32,374 nucleotides of DNA, taken from assembly GCA_014885115.2 (NCBI GenBank), contig WKLE02000244.1, forward strand, positions 1 to 32,374, in the 5' to 3' direction. This DNA is from Asterionellopsis glacialis. Lineage: Eukaryota; Bacillariophyta; Plagiogrammaphyceae; Rhaphoneidales; Asterionellopsidaceae. Positions 9,683 to 19,526 of this stretch are shown here, in pieces (the first letter of the stretch is position 1; each line of letters begins with the position of its first letter). The position numbers were made by a program, and so were the translations under genes. Below the pieces are notes generated by a model. It ran no database searches, was not told where the DNA came from, and saw only the letters and a program-made list of their open reading frames with translations.

Positions 9683-11426
9683 ATGAATTTACAGACTGCG
9701 TGGATAAACGTTCTTGCCATCGGCCTTGTAGCTGGTTCGGCTGAAGCTCAGTGTGACAAAGAGTTTACAACAAAAGCTAGCATTCCTTGTGCAGCTGCTG
9801 AGATTGCAAAAGCTATCGTAGCAAAGGGATGTGAACCTCCTGAACCGGAGTTAATTACGGAAGCATGCAAAAATGCCGCAACGTAAGTTCGATGTTAATA
9901 TTTGCTTATTTTTTTGATAATATGTTGTGTCCGCCCTCTTTTTCTAACTCGCTATTTTTATTTGGGTCTCTCGCTCTCCTTTTCACATTACACAACGCAG
10001 TGACTTTGGAGAACTCACAGACAACCACTACCAATTTGACAAGTCCTATATGGACGGTGGTAGCATCTGGAATGACGTTGGGGACGTTCCTCATGACACC
10101 GAAGAAGTTGCTGTCGACGAAGATCGTCTTCGTCGAGTTATGGAAACAGTTGGTGTCGGATCCATGATCAACTGGCCCGAATATGAGGCACTTCAAGATT
10201 ATGTCGGTGCTGAAAACACCCCTTACATGTCGAACTTTAATCTCACAGAAACGTGCAATTTAAACACGGTCATGTGTTGCTTTACGGATGTAAAAGAAGG
10301 CTCAAGTTTTCCATTTGAAACCAATGTTTGCAGTCACGATTTGGCTGATTCCCGGCGTTCTAATCACATTCAGAAGGGATGGGCAGAATATGATTCAGGT
10401 GCATATTGCACAGGATTTACCTTCTCTGACGATGATGCGACAGGCCGTTTCAAGGGAAACTCCTTATTTGACTTGTCCTTCATGAATACCTACTCCAATG
10501 ATTATACCAAGAACATTCCTGGTGCTCCTATGTGTGCTTGCATTGAAAAAATGCCAACTGTTGAAGAAGCTGCGTGCCGCATGACAACTGTTACCGACGA
10601 AGCAGTTACTTTCACTTACTATCCAGCTTCACCTGATGGTACAACCCCCAAAAAAATCACTGTCAGTGAAATTAGCGCAAAAGTTGAGTTTTCGGACTGT
10701 GTCGGTGGAGAAAGTGGTACAGATGTTGTGGGACTCAAGGATTATGCTCTAACTAAGAATATTGATCTTTCAACAAAGCTTGTTGGACCGATTGATACTG
10801 AAGGAAACGGAGGTTGTGATGCTGAAAAGAAAAAAATGCGTAACGAGAAGTTTTGGGTTGAAGGAAAATCCAAGAGACATGAAGAAGTTGATGAAAAGAA
10901 ATGGCAAATTGTTGTTGGTAATCACCTTCGTTATTATCCTATTCCATTTGCCAACTTCGAACCTGGTAACAGAGGTGACTATGGTTATCCTCTGAAAGAA
11001 ACGGACGATGCCTTTAGGGAGGCCGCTGGTGCAAACAAAGAGCCTTTCGAGCCCTTCATAATCCGTCGCTTGTGCGACACTTGCGTCGACAGTCACGTAG
11101 ATATTTACTACAAGCGATTTACTCCGATACCTCAAACAATTAACTTTTTGCAACTCCTCATGAATCAGTGGAGTAAGGACAATAACGTAATGGGAGTGGA
11201 CTTCAACTTGTACTCCACTTACGAAGAAGCAGTCGCTGGGCATCCAACAAGAGATGGCGTAAAGGACCCCAACGCCTGGACTTATTGTAACTATGCTTCC
11301 AACGATAATATCGGATTCCCAAGAGATTGTGGCCCACATGGATGGGTGAGTTGTAATTGGAATTCGTACAGACGCGATGGTTGTTATGCTACGACCAATG
11401 CTTTCTACTATGAGATTAAACCTTAA
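9683..11426 (+). CDS. Short secreted Cys-rich protein S1 (core only, one intron)
   Basis: Two exons, 9683-9882 and 10001-11426, encode 541 aa. The 118-bp intron (9883-10000) is phase 2, with donor GTAAGT and acceptor CGCAG. Exon 1 gives a signal peptide (cleavage probably after AEA, residue ~22) and a four-Cys module. Exon 2 carries the core shared with L1/L2: YMDGGSIWND, MINWPEYEALQDY, VMCCFTD, YCTGFTFSDDD, NIPGAPMCAC, IIRRLCDTC, DIYYKR and DFNLYSTYEEA. It ends without any DUF1349-like domain. The His-containing HCHGFAW of the long members is YCTGFTF here. The start is the ATG at 9683, which leads straight into the signal peptide; an upstream in-frame GTG is not credible. It is a divergent partner of L1, and its function is unknown. 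Confidence 0.85.
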
Positions 11427-12385
11427 AAGAAATAGGATTGTTCGGAAAGGAAGGAGGGCAAACTGTTAAAACTACCGACCAGTATAACATAATTACTTAG
11501 TACACGATCTTGCATACACCACACTGAATTACAAATTATTCTTGTATGTCCAGGAGACTTCCGTCTTGAGAATAGTACACAACACTTACACCGTTTTTTT
11601 GAGTATGCCTGGTGGCAATGCTCCAGATCTCCTCATTTAAGCACGCAATTTCGTCAACACGGATCAGAGCAATGCTCACCAAGCTGCGCACAAACACTTT
11701 GGCCAACTTTCAAGCTATTAGATCATGCCAGCAGTCCTGTACCGGATAAGCAGACTACAGTATTGCGTGATTTCAAATTTGGCGTGAATCATATTATATT
11801 GATAGAGATCAACTCGCACGGTTTGCTCGTTCCGCGTTATCCAAATGTAATCCAATCAATTGACGCAGTTCTAGGAGAAGCTTTCCATGCTAAAGTCATG
11901 GTTTGTGTTTCAGTGGGAGGAGCTGCATCAAATAGTATGTTATACATAATTCGAATTGTCGCAAAAGTTACATTTAATGTTGAGGTGACATTTCAAGACT
12001 GGAGAACTATTATACCTCTGGCAGTGGAGAAGTGGTAGATAATACAGACGTTTATCAAAAAAACTTCCATTTCGTGATTAGTGGGTGGTATACCATTGTT
12101 ACAAGGAATGCACCCATGTGCACAAACAATAGAAAAGTCAAGATTCGGATCAGAAGCCTTTGCAGCGCGAGCTAGTGCCCGGTGACTTGTCGATGCTGCC
12201 ACGGCAGCTTTTTACAAGACAGCCCTGGGATTACCGTCTACCCGTGGAAGAACAGAGGGATCCGATATTTTTATCTAAGTCTGGATACTCATTGAAAGAA
12301 CAAAATATGCATATTATAATGAATTAGTTTTCGTTTTGTACATACTGTAGTTGTGGAAAGATCAATTTCAGACCTCTTCTCGCGT
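11427..12385. other. Convergent spacer between S1 and L2
   Basis: These 960 bp lie between the 3' ends of S1 (+) and L2 (-). Open frames of 91 aa (+, 11763-12038) and 69 aa (-, 11993-12202) exist, but neither shows a domain I recognise. The minus-strand frame has a Cys-x8-Cys-like segment and an ordinary amino-acid mix, so a decayed gene fragment is possible. No palindrome cluster is seen here, unlike in the divergent spacers. Confidence 0.5.
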
Positions 12386-14737
12386 TTAAATAACACTGGT
12401 CCTACGTCTTGCACCCCTCCTACTATTTACTTCACTGCACTGATAGTAGGTTTCTTCGTAGTCATCAACGGTCATCTCCGCAAGTTGACCATCGTTTTGA
12501 GCAGTCAAGGCCAAACCAATGTATTCAGTGGGATCACCAATATTAATATGGACAGGATTTCCAATGCGTTCCCAGTCGTCTTCTTCTCCAGTGGCAGATA
12601 TGAAACCAGTACAGATTGTACCAGACTTGACGAGCTTCACCCAAGGTTTCGCGTACGGGCTCGTTACGCTCTTGGTTTCGTACATGTGAAAAGCATGAGT
12701 CGGACCATTAGTCTCTGTCCTGTACTGCAAGGTAACTCCAGAGGCACCACTCCTGAACATAAAACAGTGCTTTGAGCCCGGTTCGAGGGTGTCACGCACC
12801 ATGAGACCTCCCTTTGTCCATTTGCTCTTGTGCTTCATGTCTATGATATTTGCAATAAGCTCAACGTCACCTTCGGTTTCAGAGTACATGAACTGAAATT
12901 CATCTGCATGATGCCATATATCAGAACCAGACGCCATCATGTAAAGACGCGAGGTACCCTCTCCCATGGGGGTTTCGTAAGTGGCACCCGCCATCGCTAC
13001 GCCGCCAATATCAATGGAGTCAACACGTAACAGTTCTGTCTGTTCCCCTGAACGTGCAATATCTCTTTCGACGTAGAACTTGACATCATCTCTTCCTTCG
13101 TGATAGTGTTGGGGGTTAAAAAAACGTGCTCCTTGCTTTCGGAAGGACCTTTGATCATAACCTTGAGGCCCGCACTCTCCTGGGAAATATTTATCATATC
13201 TGTAACCAGTCAAAGTACAATTCCACTGGTCTTTGCCTTCCCTGGCATCCATGTAAGAGGAGTAGATCTCGAAGTCGACACCCCACTCATGACCTGCTTT
13301 TTTAGATGCTTCATTAGCAAGATTGTGAAGAATGTCCAATGCATTGTAGTCTTCAGATGTCTTTGTGCGCTTGATGTAGATATCTTGGTGTGCCTCGTAA
13401 CAATCGGCACAGACTCGGCGAATAATTTTGTTTGGTGATTCAGCGATGAGTTTGTTGAATGCAAAATCACCAACGTATTCAGTACCGAATTTACCCTTAC
13501 TTGCAACAGGTTCCCATATTGAAGAATGGTCGTATCCAGTAACATATCCTTTTCCCTTCATGAACCTATCCGTAGCAATGTCACAATTGTCAGGGTGTTC
13601 ACCAACAAGCATTTTTGAAATGAAAGAAAGCTTGTCACCCGAAATCTTACCCTCGCGGTAAAGACGGTTCATGTAAGACCAAAGGTCATTATTATCTTTG
13701 TGTCCAAAACGATCATACCCTTGGCATGCATTGAAATCAACATAGATTTCGGTTAGCTCAGCAGAGAAACCCTCAGCACCATTGTAGGTGATCTTGAATG
13801 CTTCGTCCACATCCATTTGAGTGCAATCGGCACGTTCAACGATGGGCATCTGTTCAGAACAAGCACACATGGGTGCACCGGGGATATTCTTGACGTAACC
13901 ACGCTCAGACATATGATCATACATGGAGACGTAAAACAAGTTATTACCCTTGTAGGCAGACGATGGTTCAGGATAATCTGCCCAAGCAAAACCGTGACAA
14001 TGGACTTGTCCTTCACCTCTGTCGGTGGGGTTATTGTTGTTGTTTTCGTCATCAAAAGGGAAAAGCTCATACCCAGAGGATTTCATATCAACGTAACAAA
14101 GGTTAGTGTTGTCAGAAGGATCCTTGTCGATGCAATTCGTATCGTAGGGTGAATTACAGTTTCCATTATTATCGTTTGCTTGACGATCCTTGGGCCAACA
14201 GCAGTATGCTGAATTGTAATTACATGTCTCTGGATTGAAGTTAGTAAGGCTGTCAGGCCATTCAATCATACCGTACTGAGCTTCACTATCATAGATGTTC
14301 TTGACACGGAAGGCATCCCCAATCTGGTCACCGCTTGTACGAAGTCGATTAGTAGGATTGCCATCTGCATCTGTGGGGTACCTAGTTTGGTATTCTTCAT
14401 TCCAATCAGTCCCACCGTTGAAATAAGTTTGTACAAAGTCATTTCCCTTGTTAGCAATGTTAGCAAAAGGAAACGGTTCGTACGATTCATACGCCGAACG
14501 ACAAATATCCGTGATGGTGGTGTTTCCTAAGAGACTTTCGAGTTCTTCTTCAGCTGAAGTCTCACATCCATAACTTTCAATAGGATCGTCCCAGAAAGTT
14601 GTAAAGGCTTTCAAGAGGTTCTCGTAGTTACATGCACCTTCAAATGAAAGATGGAATGCACGGTTCTTATCGTAACATTGGGCGTTGACAATGCTTGGCA
14701 AAAGAAGACCGAGTAAAGACAGCTTAGGGAATTTCAT
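12386..14737 (-). CDS. Long secreted Cys-rich protein L2: unknown core plus one DUF1349-like domain
   Basis: This intronless gene encodes 783 aa and is the close paralogue of L1. The signal peptide (residues 1-19, cleavage likely after VNA) is followed by NGGTDWNEEY (107-116), GMIEWPDSLTNF (156-167), YCCWPKDRQANDNNGNC (178-194), HCHGFAW (246-252), NIPGAPMCAC (284-293), IIRRVCADC (438-446) and DIYIKR (452-457). A single DUF1349-like domain follows at ~588-762, with GGLMVRDTLEPGSK (643-656). The tail is short and basic (RRGARRR, 773-779). I chose the ATG at 14737 because it begins the signal peptide; a longer frame to 14794 would need a TTG start. Compared with L1 it lacks the second lectin-like domain and the Pro/Thr linker. 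It converges on S1 and diverges from S2. Confidence 0.85.
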   Translation of the reverse strand: MKFPKLSLLGLLLPSIVNAQCYDKNRAFHLSFEGACNYENLLKAFTTFWDDPIESYGCETSAEEELESLLGNTTITDICRSAYESYEPFPFANIANKGNDFVQTYFNGGTDWNEEYQTRYPTDADGNPTNRLRTSGDQIGDAFRVKNIYDSEAQYGMIEWPDSLTNFNPETCNYNSAYCCWPKDRQANDNNGNCNSPYDTNCIDKDPSDNTNLCYVDMKSSGYELFPFDDENNNNNPTDRGEGQVHCHGFAWADYPEPSSAYKGNNLFYVSMYDHMSERGYVKNIPGAPMCACSEQMPIVERADCTQMDVDEAFKITYNGAEGFSAELTEIYVDFNACQGYDRFGHKDNNDLWSYMNRLYREGKISGDKLSFISKMLVGEHPDNCDIATDRFMKGKGYVTGYDHSSIWEPVASKGKFGTEYVGDFAFNKLIAESPNKIIRRVCADCYEAHQDIYIKRTKTSEDYNALDILHNLANEASKKAGHEWGVDFEIYSSYMDAREGKDQWNCTLTGYRYDKYFPGECGPQGYDQRSFRKQGARFFNPQHYHEGRDDVKFYVERDIARSGEQTELLRVDSIDIGGVAMAGATYETPMGEGTSRLYMMASGSDIWHHADEFQFMYSETEGDVELIANIIDMKHKSKWTKGGLMVRDTLEPGSKHCFMFRSGASGVTLQYRTETNGPTHAFHMYETKSVTSPYAKPWVKLVKSGTICTGFISATGEEDDWERIGNPVHINIGDPTEYIGLALTAQNDGQLAEMTVDDYEETYYQCSEVNSRRGARRRTSVI

Positions 14738-15412
14738 GTTGTCTTCGTCTTTGTTTCGTTGTTTTCGTTTGTAAGGGAGAAGGCGTGAGTTCAATTAGTT
14801 TAGAAACAGTGGTGGTGAGAACTTGAAAGAGGAGCTTCTTGCAGACTGTACGGATAGATTGTGAACAAAATTCGTGCAGACCTTTGCTGTCGATGCTGTT
14901 GCGGCTTCCAAAGTTTTGTGTTATGTCCTCTAGTCTTCTCTTTTGGGTTTTCTGCTCAAGAGTATGGTTTGTAGGTCCTAGAGAGAGGACTAGGCTGTGC
15001 GAAGTCGGTCAGAGAAGTGTCTGTATAATTTTTATTAGGAAGGACATAAATTTTTTATTTTGTTGGTACAGATACAAAGATAGAGATATTGAAATGACTT
15101 CATGTTTTCGTGCAGAAACATACAGGAATGACTTTCTTAATTGGCAAAAATATTTAGGGTTCACTTCAACAATGATAGTATTTTTCCATTAGGCCTTTTC
15201 AACAAGAAAATTCTCCGAAAAGGAACTGTAAGTGGAAAAAAGCTTCGAACCCATTATCATCGAGGATACTTCCCAAGATTCAGGAAGTATATACCTGGTT
15301 TCCTCCGAAATTCGTATTTAATGTAGTCATTGGTTTGTCCTTTCGAATCTTGGACGATGTTCAAGGTTGCGAAATGAGTTTTCACGTCGATGTCACTTGA
15401 GTCATCAGCACC

Positions 15413-15754
15413 ATACCTGGTACACGTCAGTCAAGATGCTAAATAAAATACCAATTACATTGAACATACCAACCAATTCTGGGTATGCCAGGTGTAAAGA
15501 TACTTTGTACTGCCAAAGAAGCTGTTTGTCAGAATGGGAAGTCTGTACAGGTACAAGGTAAATACTGTACCAGGTACGCAGGAATTGTCAAGATACCTAC
15601 CTGTACAGCTTTCAATATGGTGAGCACAGAAGAAAATTTTCGTCTTGAATATCGGACTAGAAGAAAAAACATCTGTTCAATTCAAGCCATATTTAGTAGG
15701 AATGATACGGTGGTAGGAAGAACCAATTTCATAATAAAATAATATACCTGGTAC
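15413..15754. repeat. GTACC(A/T)GGTAC palindromes in the second divergent promoter
   Basis: Copies lie at 15413-15423 (first base changed), 15567-15577 (exact) and 15744-15754 (first base changed). Half-sites occur near 15548 and 15598. They are interleaved with the duplicated promoter block, as in the first promoter. Confidence 0.65.
15429..15615. repeat. Duplicated promoter block, copy 2
   Basis: This block matches 8818-9020 in order and sequence: TCAAGATGCTAAATAAAATA (15432-15451), then ATTACATTGAACATACCAAC, CAATTCTGGGTATGCCAGG, GTAAAGATAC and GCAGGAATTGTCAAGATACC. Small gaps and GTACC-type palindromes interrupt the match. It lies 974 bp before the S2 start codon. Confidence 0.7.
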
Positions 15755-16408
15755 CATGTAGAGGTTCACAAGCCAGTACCTATGTACATTAGCTTTATAG
15801 TAAAAAAGTTCATACCATACCAGGAACAGTATCTGTACCGGTATGAGTGTCAAAAAAGTAATTTTCTGGAACGGATGTCCGCAGTATCTTTACATTAAAA
15901 ACAATAGTAATTATCAATATGAGCAGAAAAGTACAGCTCAACTTACATTATCTGGTATGGTTTTTATAGGTCGGTTGAACTACCAAGATGAGTACCGCTC
16001 GGTATACAGTCAGAGTCTCAGCCCGACAACCTGTTGATTTCGACAATCCGATTTGATAATGACTCCCTTAATTAAAACTCAATCTTGTCGGAATGTGACC
16101 AGGAATCTTATCTCCTTTCCTGGGTCATTTTACAACCAATAAAATGCATAATCCTTTTTATTAGACTCTAGTGTATGACTTCCGACCAACAAACTTAGCT
16201 CTTGAATTCACTTAAACTCTCTCTTCTCTCTTGAACGAACAGCACTTGTATTTTCTCAAGGGAAAGACTCATTGCACATCTTCACTTCAAAGTATTATCA
16301 CACGTTGGTACATACCATTAACAACAGTTCTCTCCAGAGTCTACGATTCTCCCTCAAGTCTTCTCATAATTTGAACGACTTACAAATTCAAAATAGATAC
16401 AAAACAAA

Positions 16409-18035
16409 ATGATTCTTACCAATGCATTGCAAATACTGGCAGCCAGCCTTCTTTTTAGTGCGACCAATGCCCAAACTACTCTATGCAATGTTCCAGCTAC
16501 AACCATTAGCAAACCATGCACAGTAGAAAATCTGAAAGAAGAGCTTGCTACAAAGGGTTGTGAGCTTTCTGACGATAGTGCACTTGAACATGCATGTAAA
16601 GATGCATCAATGTAAGCAGCTTGTATGATGCTTGTTCTCTTCGTCGTTGGTGTTTCGTCTTTTTGCCATCTCTTTCTCTAACACGTCACTTTCTTTTTTT
16701 CCTAACGACAGTGCATTTGGAGAAATTTCGAATTTACACTACCAATTCGATAAGAGCTATATGGATGGTGGAACAATCTGGAATGATGGCGAACAAGGTG
16801 TAGCTGCTATCGACGAAAGTCGTATTACAAGAGCCCTTAATACTGTTGGTGCCAAAACTATGATCAATTGGCCTGAATATGAGGCACTTCAAGATTATGT
16901 CGGTGCTGAAAACACCCCTTACATGTCGAACTTTAATCTCGCAGAAACATGCAATTTAAACACGGTCATGTGTTGCTTCACAGATGATAAGGATGATCGC
17001 GAGGAAATCCCTGATAATTCTGAAGTTTGTGCTCATGACTTGCAAGATTCGCGTCGGTCTAATCACGTCAATGGAGGATGGGCTGACTTTGATAACAATG
17101 CCAATACCTACTGTACAGGATTTACCTTCTCTGATGATGATGCCACAGGCCGCTTTAAGGGAAATTCATTACTTGATCTAAGCTTCCGAAACACTGTCGA
17201 GAATGGATATGTCAAGAATATTCCCGGAGCTCCCATGTGTGCTTGTATTGAGCAAATGCCTACCGTCACTCGAGCTGATTGTCGCACAACTAGTGTCAAA
17301 GATGAAACACTTACCTACACTGTTGTCGACGGTGTATTGGAGGTTACCCAAATCAAGGCTGATGTCGAGTTTTCAGCATGTTCAACAGATGATCTCAAGG
17401 TCCACGCAAGCCAGACCTACGGCGTTGATCTTTCTGAACACCTGGTTGGCGATGAGGGATGTGAAGCTAGCAAGGAGGAGATCAGAAACGAAAATTTTTG
17501 GATCTCTACCACAATTGATAATGTCTATGAAGAGATCTCTGATGATCAATGGCAACTAGTAGCTGGTAAGGGTTCTCGGTACTGGCCACTTAAAACTGGT
17601 GCAGAAGCATTAGCTGAGTATGACCTTGAATTCCGTGCAATGCTTGGTACCGAACCACCCTTTATTATTCGTCGGTATTGTGATAGTTGTGCTCCCACGC
17701 ATCGTGACATTTACTACAAACGTTTGACAGCATTACCACCTCCAGAAGATCTTAACTTCCTTGACCTCTTTTTGAACAATTGGAGTAACCAAGTGGTCAA
17801 TACACACCATACAGACTTTGAACTGTATTCTTCAATGGAAGATGCCAAAGCAGGGACAAATCCTTGGTCATTCTGTAACTTCAATCACGGTGGTGTTGGA
17901 TTCCCAAGAGATTGTGGTCCTACCGGTCGAGTTGATTGTCAATGGAATTCCTACGTTCGTGGAATCTGTGGTGGAAGATTCAATGCATTTGACCATGCAT
18001 TTTACATTCCAGTAAATGCCGCCCCGGCAAGATAA
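16409..18035 (+). CDS. Short secreted Cys-rich protein S2 (core only, one intron)
   Basis: Exons 16409-16611 and 16712-18035 encode 508 aa. The 100-bp intron (16612-16711) is phase 2 with donor GTAAGC and acceptor GACAG, and sits at the same protein position (after residue 67) as in S1. Exon 1 encodes a signal peptide (cleavage likely after TNA, residue 21) and the four-Cys module. Exon 2 carries YMDGGTIWND, MINWPEYEALQDY, VMCCFTDDKDD, YCTGFTFSDDD, NIPGAPMCAC, IIRRYCDSC, DIYYKR and DFELYSSMEDA. There is no DUF1349-like domain. DNA identity to S1 is very high in a patch at 16860-16981 and lower elsewhere. It is secreted, function unknown, and forms a divergent pair with L2. Confidence 0.85.
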
Positions 18036-19526
18036 GATAGAAACTGTTCAAACAGCACACACAAGTGCTCAACAACCTGTAAAATACTGTATGAAAATAT
18101 AACATACTAAAATCATACATTTCATTCTACTTCTTTGTCGTTAAATCATTTACCACTTTTTTCTATCCTGATATTTGAACCAATTATATTGTATCTTTTG
18201 AAAATATGCCGCTTAGCACTTTTTAAATCAATTACTATCAATGGTAGAGCAGAGAAGGTGCAGACAGCTAAAGTTGCCGCACCTCTCCTTCTTTAGTGCC
18301 GTGATATCGCAAGAAACACTCTTAAAAGGTCTTTTTCGTATCTTATTGTTGTCGATGATTGCTGACATAGAATCCGCTGCTGCAACAACAAGATTGATTG
18401 AGCAACAGGCTGATATGGGGTTTATTGTCATTTCTTTGATCAATTATCCTAGATTCTGGTTTCTCTCGAAGTTTGCCAGAAAGGATTCGACGCCGATGAT
18501 GCCCTCTGTGGCTCAAAAAGCAATCATCAAAATAAATTCTACTCAAACAACACAGCATCCTTCCTTATGTATTCAAGTTTCATTAATTTTCTTCTTTGGG
18601 TTTGTGGAGGCTTCTGGTTGTTGTTGTGGAACGGTTTACGATGGGGGGGGGATCACGTACGAAATGAGGGTCAGTACAAACAAAGAATACAATACCAAAT
18701 GAAAAAAGGCGACGCATACTTCTCTTTGTCTAGGTAGGATTTTAATTAATGTTTTGATCTTACCAATCACCTTGCTAAGGTGTTAAAGCATTAGACTGGA
18801 ATCGAAGAAGGAGATACGTTTATGCCATCATGGGTCGTTTCGAGTGTCAAAGTTCATCATCGACACGTCGGCTACCAAACGAACCAAGAAGAAGCCAAAT
18901 TTCGCACCAGTCATTTTATAATAACAGGCAAAAACAACAATCAACTGCAAAAGGAAAACATCAGGGAAAGAAATTGATGCAATTTTCTTTAATAAATAAT
19001 GGTTTGTTGTTGCTAAAATATATATATAATCCTTTGTACTGTCATGTTTCGCACAACGATCATATTGGGCCTAATATGATATATTATGTACCTGTCAAAA
19101 AATATTGAAAATATAGTCCTTACAAGGTACTGTAGATCCTGTATTATTTATATATTGCTTTTCAACGGAAGTTTTAAAAACTAATCAAAAATACCCAATA
19201 CGATTTCTTTAAATTTGTCAAAAGAACATCTACATGTGTACTATGATTCACAGTAACGAGAAAACTATGGTTTTCCCGACCGTTTCAACGGAAGCCTGAC
19301 TGTTTATATCCAAGGAACATTTCTGTCCAACTTATTGTCAACGTTCAGTAGAGAGGTCCAACCAGGTTCCTGTACAAATTGTCTTGAAATATTTGATAAT
19401 TAGTCTAATGGAGACCTTACTTATCTTCGCCAACCGAGAGCGAAAAAGAAAAACTGGAGTACATCACATTATCCTATCCGAAACAATAGATCTGTTACGG
19501 TTTTATCAAGCCATTGCTGTCACACC
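18036..19526. other. Intergenic stretch with no supported gene
   Basis: These 1.5 kb follow the S2 stop and lead to the glycosidase-like gene. A plus-strand frame at 18241-18702 (153 aa) spans a G-run (18646-18653) and has no domain I know; another at 18830-19108 (92 aa) is Ser/Gln/Lys-rich and also unrecognised. Both overlap open frames on the opposite strand. I treat them as chance frames. Confidence 0.5.

Larger units (their letters stand above)
14738..16408. promoter_or_regulatory. Divergent promoter region 2 (L2 / S2)
   Basis: This 1.67-kb spacer separates the starts of L2 (-) and S2 (+). No gene is supported. It repeats the features of the first divergent promoter: GTACC(A/T)GGTAC-type palindromes (15413-15423, 15567-15577, 15744-15754) and the conserved block at about 15429-15615. 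A CT-rich stretch (about 16215-16250) precedes the S2 start. Confidence 0.65.

Noticed and set aside
10770..11339. A 189-aa minus-strand open frame inside S1
   Set aside because: Antisense shadow; the S1 core motifs on the plus strand are conserved in S2.
11993..12202. A 69-aa minus-strand frame with a Cys pair
   Set aside because: Too short, no family recognised, no flanking exon with good splice sites found; kept only as a possible relic.
14738..14794. Upstream extension of L2 to a TTG start
   Set aside because: The ATG at 14737 begins a canonical signal peptide; a TTG start is unlikely in a nuclear gene.
18241..18702. A 153-aa plus-strand frame
   Set aside because: It spans a G-run, overlaps open frames on the other strand and has no domain; probably chance.
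18770..18820. tRNA-like B-box-looking sequence
   Set aside because: No cloverleaf can be drawn; acceptor and anticodon arms are absent.
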